Below, in pieces: positions 56,946-64,000 of a stretch of DNA of 64,000 nucleotides. How positions within the stretch are numbered: the stretch's first letter is position 1; every line of letters begins with the position of its first letter. The stretch is from assembly GCA_032622095.1 (NCBI GenBank), contig CP136065.1, positions 216,052,151 through 216,116,150 on the forward strand. The letters are read 5' to 3'. The position numbers were made by a program, and so were the translations under genes. Source of the DNA: Siphonodentalium dalli. Taxonomy: Eukaryota > Mollusca > Scaphopoda > Gadilida > Siphonodentaliidae. A model generated the notes under the pieces. It was not told the origin of the DNA and did not search any database. It saw nothing but the letters and a program-made list of their open reading frames with translations.

Positions 56946-58539
56946 GGGTCCTAATATACGCAGCAAGTCCCTGGATATGCAGCAAGTCCCCGGTAAACGC
57001 AGCAAGTCCCTGGTAAATGCAGCAAGTCCCTCTAATTTAGGGTGGATTAGTGGAGTTGTTGATGAGTTTAATCAGTGTTTTATTATCCATTTGATTTATG
57101 ATCTGTGGCAGTTGATTAGAATTGATTGGAAATCTTTATCCCTTTATAATTATTTAAGATGTGTATTTGTAGATTTTTATATATAAAATAAAATAGTTTT
57201 TCTAAGTTTTATTAAGTTGCTATTTCTTTTATTCTACTTACTATTTTAATATAATTTAATTAATATGATTTATATTTTTTTGGTGATATTCCTGTTTTCA
57301 CTGCGTAAACACATTATTATTATTATCACTGAACAGGTGTTTGTTTTTGTAGGACAAAGGAACTTTCTGGGAGTTTCTCCTTTGAAGCTCATTTGAAGAT
57401 TTGTTTGTTTTCTTAACCAGACTGAATAATTATCAACCAGTGTTATTTCAAGATTCAGCTAGACTTAACAGCACCAGCATTCTCAGAATACTTTGTGAAC
57501 AGGATGAAGCCATTCTTCACTGAAAATTTCGCGACAGCACAACTACCGGGATTGGCGATGGACTTATCGAATTGGACCAACAACAATTGTGAATCTCTGA
57601 ACCATATTCTTAAACAGACAGTGGACTGGAAATCAAAACCTTTAACGGAGTTAGTGCAGGCACTGTTTAGTATAGTTGACGGAGAGTACGCCTACAAGGA
57701 ATTGCAACGTAGTTTATTCGGATTTGGACAGTTTACATTAACCAACGAGTTCGCAAAATTCTATGTTCGCCCGGAAATCTGGAATTCAAAATCATCAGAA
57801 GTAAGGGACAAGCATTTTAACAGATTTTAAAGAGAGATCAAGCCAGTACACGTAAAGATGCTGAGAACAACAGACGGCCAGAGGATGGTACTTACAGCAG
57901 TCAGTGCGGGGAAAAAACCAGGACAACGAAAGAGAAAACGAACGGCAAAGACAACCACAATCCCCCAAAGCAAAGTTCCCAGGACCGGAGAGTGAAATTA
58001 AACAACATAGAGATAAAGAAAACAATTTTAATACATGTATCCAAATATTTTTTTATTCAATAAAATCTTCCCAAACGAATGTCTCAATACCTTGGTTTTT
58101 CCCTTTCCTTACTGGCCACATATATATACAATTTATTCTAATAAACTTTTCTTTCAGCTCACTGTTATATATATATATATGTATATTTATAAAACTGTGC
58201 TCTATTTTTCTTTTGTTGCTATTCTACTATTCTCATGTTACTTGTTCCCATTTACCAATAAAAACATCTAAAAAAAATCCAACTCTTAATTTTATCATTC
58301 AATGATTCAGTCCAATTCACTTCAATAATCTATCACTAGTATCGATCAGTATTACGATCAAATTAAAGCCCTTTGTAATCAGCACCTCCACTGATTAAAC
58401 ACATCGTTGTGTAAACACGCATGGCTAATCCGCCGTAATCCACCCTCGGCGAGAGGGACTTGCTGCATTTACCAGGGACTTGCTGCGTTTACCGGGGACT
58501 TGCTGCATATCCAGGGACTTGCTGCGTATAGTAGAACCG
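56946..58539 (+). mobile_element. TIR element with tandem-repeat termini carrying a MULE transposase C-terminal piece
   Basis: 1,594 bp. Both ends carry about 90 bp of tandem ACGCAGCAAGTCCCTGG-type repeats in inverted orientation (four GCAGCAAGTCCC units each side). They end GGGTCCTAATATAC and GTATAGTAGAACCG. Flanked by an 8-bp target duplication CTTGTAAT (56938-56945, 58540-58547). The interior has the frame at 57453-57830 followed by an AT-rich tail. Tandem-repeat TIRs and an 8-9-bp duplication fit Mutator-like elements. Confidence 0.88.
57453..57830 (+). pseudogene. C-terminal fragment of a MULE-type transposase
   Basis: Frame after a possible acceptor (TTTCAAG) reads IQLDLTAPAFSEYFVNRMKP, then contains WTNNNCESLNHILKQTVDWK, ELVQALFSIVDGEYAYKELQ and GFGQFTLTNEFAKFYVRPEI, ending TAA at 57828-57830. 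The WTNNNCESLNH block followed by a KxxVDWK and a (G)xGQY/F segment is what I associate with the region downstream of the MULE catalytic core in animal elements; this is recognition by pattern, not alignment. No N-terminal or catalytic part is found within this element, so it is called a fragment. Confidence 0.65.
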
Positions 58540-58605
58540 CTTGTAATCCTGTTTGTGCCGCTTTCCATTGTAGTCTCTCTAGCTTCGATTTATCCTTCTC
58601 ATGGT

Positions 58606-59536
58606 GAATGTCAGCTAACTGGGACCTTGGCTAACTGGGACCTTGGTTATATTTATTACATATATTAGTAGAATAGAACATTGGTAATATAATATTGTTT
58701 GTTTTATTTATGTTATTGCTTCAAAAATGTTTTAGATTGTTTCAACCTGACTTAATACAAAAAGTGCCAAGGCATGGTACATAGACGGAACTGTTCATGT
58801 TGTGGACAAGCCTTTTAGTCAACTGTTATCTATCCATGCCTTTGTGAGATCTGGTCCCAACTTGAAGCAGCTACCGTTGTGCTTCATTTTAATGTCTAGA
58901 AAGACCAAGCTTGACTACAAGAAGGTAAGCTATAATTTGATGAATGAATTTAAATATTTATTATTATTGATTTACAAAATACAAATGAATTTAAATATAT
59001 ATTGTTATTGATTTACAAATTTACAAAATAATGAATAATAAATAAATAATGAAGCAGAATTAATAAAGAGCAGAATTACTAAATGTCAAAATTTCAAATC
59101 AACTATAATTTATTTTCAGGTTTTTGAAGCCGTGTTAACACACCTTCCTTCAGCGAGAGTGACAACGTTCGTGCTCGACTTTGAGGCTGGACTATGACAA
59201 GGCATCAGAGACGTCTTCAACGACCCAATCATCCACGACTGTTCTTTCCACTTTGGGCCAGCGCTATGGTGACATCTACAAGTCGAGAAGCTGCAGATTG
59301 CTTACAACAATTTAATGTTATTTATCTAAAATGTTAACATTTCATTTGTTTTTAACTTTCTCATGACTTAATAAAAATTGATTTTAATGAAATGATTAAT
59401 AATATATCTGAAGGTCCCAGTTAGCCAAGGTCCCAGTTAGCCAGAAGGTCCCAGTTAGCCAAGTCCCAGTTAGCCTGACTTGAGGTCCCAGTTAGCCAAG
59501 GTCCCAGTTAGCCAAGGTCCCAGTTAGCTGGATACC
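58606..59536 (+). mobile_element. TIR element with GGTCCCAGTTAGCC tandem termini carrying a MULE catalytic-core piece
   Basis: 931 bp. Left end GAATGTCAGCTAACTGGGAC with two CTAACTGGGACCTTGG units. Right end with seven inverted copies (GGTCCCAGTTAGCCAA) finishing CAGTTAGCTGGATACC. Flanked by the 8-bp duplication CTCATGGT (58598-58605, 59537-59544). Its termini differ from those of the neighbour at 56946, so the two are separate families. Confidence 0.88.
58735..59290 (+). pseudogene. MULE-type transposase catalytic-domain fragment, intron-containing, broken
   Basis: Exon piece about 58740-58924 reads [20 protein letters not shown] then [10 protein letters not shown]...[16 protein letters not shown], donor GTAAGC at 58925. 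After acceptor ATTTTCAG the second piece (59120-) continues VFEAVLTHLPSARVTTFVLD then FEAGL, stop TGA, QGIRDVFNDPIIHDCSFHFG, PALW, second TGA. The D-G-T and L-D-F-E motifs correspond to the first two catalytic Asp of the MULE DDE domain. The intron phase is consistent. Two in-frame stops make it non-functional. Confidence 0.78.
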
Positions 59537-59817
59537 CTCATGGTATGGATCCCATATTGTGGCAGCGTATTCTAGTTGGGGACGGACTAGCGCTATGTAT
59601 GCTGTTTTCGGACAGTATCTTAAGTGTCTTAGAAGGAAATGGAATGAAACTCTTTACCCAGGAAATATTTCCTGGACGAGTTGACTTCGGCCAGAGTCAT
59701 CCTGTTACTATAAGTGTGTTGTGATAATGTCAATGAAGTTTAATGAATGTATCTTCGAAGATGTCGCTATCTAAATAAGGACATACGTCAAAATGTTGTA
59801 GAAACATCCTCAATCTC

Positions 59818-59857
59818 AGCGAAATGTGTTTCGCTGGGCGAAATGTGTTTCGCTAGG
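59818..59857. repeat. 19-20 bp tandem duplication upstream of TIMM10B
   Basis: GCGAAATGTGTTTCGCTGG is followed at once by GCGAAATGTGTTTCGCTAGG. Each unit is itself an imperfect hairpin (GCGAAA...TTTCGC). Lies about 360 bases before the TIMM10B start, possibly in its promoter region. Confidence 0.8.
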
Positions 59858-60214
59858 CGCAGACATCTTGGAATGGCGTGTTCTATTTGCGATCGGAGTT
59901 GCAACCGGAACTTGCGTCGAATTTAGGACAGTCAGGTTTGTGCATGTGTGTTTGCGTCAGAAAGGAGTCGATTAGATTATCAACGAAAGAAGAATACAGT
60001 GTTACACACAAGTGTTGGCATGTTTTTCTTTGATCTGGTAGATAATATTATTCCTTACTGAAATTCAAAAACTGCACTGAACCAGAAATCTATATTTGTG
60101 TTCTTGTCGTCTTCGACTTTCAACTTAAAGTGACACTGACAGTGACACATACCTGATATTTGAAGTTTCAAGTTTGTATATAGGCTAACACTGCATTCTG
60201 ACTGACAAGACAAC

Positions 60215-60619
60215 ATGCATAACCTTTTAGATGACAAGCAACACCAAAGGAACCTCAAAGACTTTCTTATGTTATATAACAAATTGACAGAAAAATGTTT
60301 CTCAGAATGTATTATCAACTTGAATTACAGAAATGTTACCCCAGAAGAGGAATTATGTGTCAATAGATGTTCGGAAAAGTATGTGGCATTTAATCAGAGG
60401 ATGATGGGGATATTTATTGATCACCAGAATGTCAAACAAAAGTTAGAAATGGAGGCACAACAGAAAGCTGCCGAGGCCTTGCAACAGAAAGCGGCTGCTG
60501 AAGCATTGCAGCAGAGTGTTCAGTCGACTGCACAACCTGACAATCTATCCAACACTGATAGCAAGATTGCTGTGAAAAACGACACTGATGTGAAACCTGC
60601 GCCTTCAATAACTATATGA
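60215..60619 (+). CDS. TIMM10B: TIMM10B (Tim9b), mitochondrial small Tim chaperone
   Basis: 134-aa single-exon frame starting MHNLLDDKQHQRNLKDFLML. Twin CX3C motifs CFSEC and CVNRC are separated by 15 residues (IINLNYRNVTPEEEL), exactly as in human TIMM10B, and form the two intramolecular disulfides of small Tim proteins in the intermembrane space. The family member associates peripherally with TIM22 for insertion of carrier proteins. The NLKDFLMLYNKLTEKCF block and EELCVNRC identify Tim10b rather than Tim9 or Tim10. The C-terminal 45 residues are a lineage-specific Ala/Gln-rich helix (EAQQKAAEALQQKAAAEALQ) and a polar tail, so it is longer than human (103 aa). In-frame ATG preceded by AACA. 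Transcribed away from NARS2. Confidence 0.94.
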   Translation: MHNLLDDKQHQRNLKDFLMLYNKLTEKCFSECIINLNYRNVTPEEELCVNRCSEKYVAFNQRMMGIFIDHQNVKQKLEMEAQQKAAEALQQKAAAEALQQSVQSTAQPDNLSNTDSKIAVKNDTDVKPAPSITI

Positions 60620-60663
60620 AATATGCAATTGATTTATGGATTATTTCACAAATATGAATATCT

Positions 60664-60669
60664 ATTAAA
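60664..60669 (+). promoter_or_regulatory. Candidate TIMM10B poly(A) signal variant
   Basis: ATTAAA 45 bases after the stop; a second ATTAAA at about 60741 lies in a direct repeat of the same segment (AATATGCAATTGATTTAT and AATATGCAGTTGATTTAT). Either could serve. Confidence 0.4.
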
Positions 60670-60744
60670 ATTGTAGCTTGTGACAAACTAGTGCAATATG
60701 CAGTTGATTTATTAATTATTAGTACAGTGTATGAATATCAATTA

Positions 60745-61674
60745 AAATTGTAGCTGCATGTAAATTATTTTAAATTTAAAGATATATTATGGACTTGTTT
60801 GGATGCATGAAACTGATAAGTTAGTACTCATGTGCTAAATATGCCAACTGGGAATGTAGCATTCTACTAGCGTCACCGAAACTCTCAAAGAAATTGACCA
60901 TACCACTCCATAGATATATCACCGTCTGAACTACGCTTAATTGTAAATATTTACATCTTGATTCGGGACGCAACAATCGGCGATAAACTTATATTAAACG
61001 CAAATGTTTTGCCATCGAGGGTCATTGCATTGAATTAATATATAAGAATGGCAGTGTGTGCTGTAAATTTGGATTAATATTCGTAAAAATAACTACCTTG
61101 AGCAAGATTACTCTCCATTTCTATTTGATCACCCAACCGGAGTGATTCACAATTTCAAATCACTTTAAATGGTTATTATATGCTTAAATCTTGAGGTGAA
61201 ATTTAGGGTTATTAGACTGATATTCCGACCCCCAGCTGGCGTACATATACCCTCGTAAGAAATGCAAAGGTTGATATTCTGTAGTTGTACTATTTTAAAG
61301 AACAAAACATTTGAACTTTGGAAGAAATTCATGTCAGTATTTACTTTAGCTCATTAAGACCAATTTAAGAGGGCGGTCAAGTGACCAACTTTGAATGGGG
61401 ATTTCCATGCAAATCTTTGGAACAAAAGTTATACATGAAGCAGTTATCCATGAACTAAATAAGGCATATCATTGCAGTCAGATTATTTAGCTGGCAAGTG
61501 GGCTAGGTGAATTGTCAATTTTTGCTATAATTGATTTTTGAGAATTTTGTTCACGAATTAATACAGCACTTGACCTACTTTTTAAAAATCAATGTAAAAT
61601 TCAAAAATTAATACACTAACATTCTAATGGAACAAATTCCAAGCTGACCCACGTCACCCACCAGATAAATATGA
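60745..61674. other. Downstream of TIMM10B, nothing recognised
   Basis: AT-rich sequence without recognisable coding or repeat structure. Confidence 0.45.
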
Positions 61675-62060
61675 CCAAAGGTACGACCTGTAGGCCGTGC
61701 CAAAGAATTTAGTCATGCAAAGAGTAAAATCTAAGATGGCTGCCGGTGGCCATGTTTTTTGGCTGAATGACCCAAAAATTACTCGTTCCCATTTACATGT
61801 CAATATTAACATCCATGACAAATTTCATGATGATCAGACGAACAGTACGACCTGTAGCCCATGCTATTGGATTGAATATTGAAATCCAAGATGGGCGCTG
61901 GCGGCCATGTTTTTTTTCCGAATGATCCCAAAATGAATCGTTTCGGTCTAAATGTTGATGTCAACAGCTATGTCAAATTTCATAATGATCCGACAAAAGG
62001 TACGACCTGTAGCCTGTATTGTTGACGAATCATGCACACGGACGATGGACGACAAAGCCA
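61675..62060. repeat. About 160-bp tandem repeat with GGTACGACCTGTAG
   Basis: Landmark (A)GTACGACCTGTAG occurs at about 61680, 61846 and 61999. Between them lie AAGATGG(C/G)(T/C)GCYGGYGGCCATGTTTTTT and ATGTCAATATTAACATCCAT versions. The pattern of a GGCCATGTTTTTT block plus tandem CGGACGATGGACGAC at the right end is of a type common in marine invertebrate repeats (general impression only). Confidence 0.7.
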
Positions 62061-62289
62061 TGGCAATAGCTCAAACTTTACAAAGTAAAGTTGAGCTAAT
62101 AATTAGGGATGGCACCTTCAGACCTAAGTTCCACCCAATGAAATTGGGCGGGAGGAGTTGATTACCCCAACATGATACAAAGTGCATATACCTGTTGCAT
62201 ATCTTCAATGTGTCAGTAACAATGTCCTGAAGTTTTAGGTAAATACTAAATAGGATACAAACTGTAGGAGGAGTTGATTTCACAGTTAA

Positions 62290-62681
62290 CCCTTTACCCA
62301 ACAGAACGACCCTGTGCCAATGCATTCTCTTATATATGTGAGTCGACCATAGGTCGCCTCGCATATATAAGAGAATGCATTGGCTTAACACATTAAATAT
62401 TATAAAATTGTTAAAGAATGTAAGAAAAAATGGTAAAAAGTGTTAAAAAAAGTTTTTTTTTAGGCCAATGCATTCTCTTATATATGCGAGGCGACCTATG
62501 GTCGACTCGCATATATAAGAGAATGCATTGGCACAGGGCATAACTGTAACTATCACAATGTGGTCAAGGAGCCGGTTCCAATGATATCCATATTTGTATG
62601 GTTCTATTGAGACAGACCGAAGATATTTTAGGCTGTTGAAGCTTTATTTGGCCGGTTTTGGCCGGTTTGTTGGGTAAAGGG
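62290..62681. mobile_element. TTAA-type double-hairpin MITE (CCCTTTACCCAACA family, copy 4)
   Basis: 392 bp, TTAA at 62286-62289 and 62682-62685. Same orientation as copy 1 (13498). Both hairpins are present and the GGCCGGTTTTGGCCGG arm is complete. Confidence 0.93.
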
Positions 62682-62685
62682 TTAA

Positions 62686-63669
62686 GGTATCCAAATCCGG
62701 ATGGACGAAGATCATTTCTAAAGTCACCCGAACTTTGAAAAAGTTGAGGGACAAAAAATGTCTTCCAGAAATTGATTGATGAAATGATCTCTGGCAGCAA
62801 AGATCCAGCTACAAAAATGAGCACCTAACTCATTAGCCAGGGCACTGAACAGTTAAAATGTAAAGTCTGAAAACTTCTAAAGCATTTATTCATTAACAAA
62901 AATAACTCATCTTTGAATAAAATATTTTTTACATAAGCAATAATTTGTTGCTCCCATCTGGAGCCATTATTACTGGTACATAAAAATTCAATCCTGACCA
63001 TGTTGGAAAACTTATCAATGTGACAAAATTGTATGGCAAGTTAGGGGCATCCACACAACATTGATCTTTTCAACACATATATCCTATGTAGTATGTAATA
63101 AATCCTCCAAATCTACATTGTAACATTGCCATCTTCTGACAAGGTGACACAACCATTACAAATGTGAAAAAAGGCTCTATATTATATTGTATTGGATCAA
63201 AATCTAATTGCATAGAGGAACATTATTAACAAGACCTAAGCTCCATTTCTATTGATAGCATAATGACCTTGAAATTGGCTCAGTTTTGTTTTGAAATTCG
63301 GCAGTGTGGAAAAAATATACACCGAGAATGGACATATAACAACCAAGAAAAATATTTTTGTTCACAACCGTATTCGAGTGATTACATGGAACCAATGTAT
63401 TTTCAAAGCAGTCTGATTTATAAAGCACTGTACTTTATCAAATATGGCACTGTATACCGTTTATATTACTACATGTACATGGTGATTGTTTACAAAAGAC
63501 ATCATGGACAAACGTTTTACAGCTTGTGACCAAACAAGAAAACTATGTGATGAAACATGCTCCTATCTGTCCCTATGCATCTTACAGTCCAAGTTTCCTT
63601 CAATGTAAATTAGCTAGTGAAATGAGTACTATAAGGGATAATACTGGTTTACGTCGAAGTACGGTTGCC
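62686..63669. other. Intergenic, nothing recognised
   Basis: No gene or clear repeat; the 88-codon frame near 63263 shows no recognisable family. Confidence 0.45.
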
Positions 63670-63673
63670 TTAA

Positions 63674-64000
63674 CCCTTTACCCAACAAACCGGCCAAATA
63701 AAGCTTCAACAGCCTAAAATATCTTCGGTCTGTCTCAATAGAACCATACAAATATGGATATCATTGGAACCGGCTCATTGACCACATTGTGATGGTTATA
63801 GTTATGCCCTGTGCCAATGCATGTTCTTATATATGCGAGTCGACCATAGGTCGCCTCGCATATATAAGAGAATGCATTGGCCTAAAAAAAATATTTTTCT
63901 ACATTCTTTGACAATTTTATAATTTTTAATATGTTAAGCCAATGCATTCTCTTATATATGCGAGGCGACCTATGGTCGACTCGCATATATAAGAGAATGC
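63674..64000. mobile_element. TTAA-type double-hairpin MITE (CCCTTTACCCAACA family, copy 5, cut by window end)
   Basis: TTAA at 63670-63673, then CCCTTTACCCAACAAACCGG, the AATATCTTCGGTCTGTCTCA arm and both hairpins. The right terminus lies beyond the window. Confidence 0.9.

Larger units (their letters stand above)
56130..59700 (-). mobile_element. LINE remnant interrupted by two TIR elements
   Basis: Minus-strand reading in three blocks: 59640-59537 (LRHLRYCPKTAYIALVRPQL, then EYAATIWDPYHE), 58605-58540 (EKDKSKLERLQWKAAQT) and 56945-56400 (DYKDASWSDIFMCGML, RKIQRLSYFYKVVMNLVPA, RSFCAQYENSFFVRTTIDWN, then a C-terminal stop). This is the C-terminal part of a Jockey/CR1-type ORF2. The first two blocks join in frame when the 58606-59536 element and one copy of its target duplication are removed. 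The second and third join, with one-base frame slippage, when 56946-58539 is removed. An internal short repeat (56763-56902) also expanded within it. Dead. Confidence 0.85.

Overview
The window looks like nuclear DNA of an invertebrate animal. It carries spliced genes with GT-AG introns and conserved animal orthologues, is AT-rich, and has very long introns packed with small DNA transposons. The repeat style (tandem-repeat-bearing TIR elements, TTAA-flanked hairpin MITEs, an intact hAT, CR1/Jockey-like LINE fragments) would fit a marine lophotrochozoan such as a mollusc. That assignment is inference only; no species can be named from the sequence.

Three host genes are supported. (1) LAMTOR1 (Ragulator p18), plus strand, six coding exons from 9782 to 20992, 164 aa, with an intact N-terminal MGCC lipidation signal. 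(2) NARS2 (mitochondrial asparaginyl-tRNA synthetase), minus strand, 13 coding exons from 55175 or 55142 down to 30104, about 511-522 aa. All exons join in phase, and class II motifs 2 and 3 are present. (3) TIMM10B (Tim9b/Tim10b, mitochondrial inner-membrane import chaperone), plus strand, single coding exon 60215-60619, with the twin CX3C motif. LAMTOR1 and NARS2 converge on a 9 kb repeat-filled interval. NARS2 and TIMM10B diverge from a 5 kb interval that holds a disrupted LINE. The genes are independent housekeeping genes (lysosomal mTORC1 scaffold, mitochondrial translation, mitochondrial import) and do not form a pathway or operon.

Region by region: 1-490 is a 29-bp satellite. 2.6-4.1 kb is a 5'-truncated LINE. 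5-9.7 kb is inverted repeats and a TIR element. 9.8-21.6 kb is LAMTOR1, whose intron 4 holds a 2.9 kb TIR element with two 22-bp minisatellite arrays. 21.7-31.1 kb is a dense field of TTAA-flanked elements. 30.1-55.2 kb is NARS2, with an apparently intact 2.9 kb hAT transposon (634-aa transposase, 8-bp target duplication) in intron 10, a 2.15 kb fold-back element in intron 6, a hAT MITE in intron 3 and a 122-bp tandem repeat in intron 1. 56.1-59.7 kb is a minus-strand LINE split by two TIR elements that each carry a different piece of a MULE-type transposase. 60.2 kb is TIMM10B. 61.7-64 kb is more repeats.

The most unusual observations are four. A 96-bp tandem triplication of the splice acceptor and 5' part of the last NARS2 exon has one decoy acceptor that stays open in frame and one that creates an immediate stop. 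A palindromic double-hairpin core is shared by several otherwise different TTAA-flanked MITE families. Two adjacent TIR elements have 8-bp duplications that can be verified against the LINE they interrupted. TTAA elements are stacked back-to-back on shared TTAA sites.
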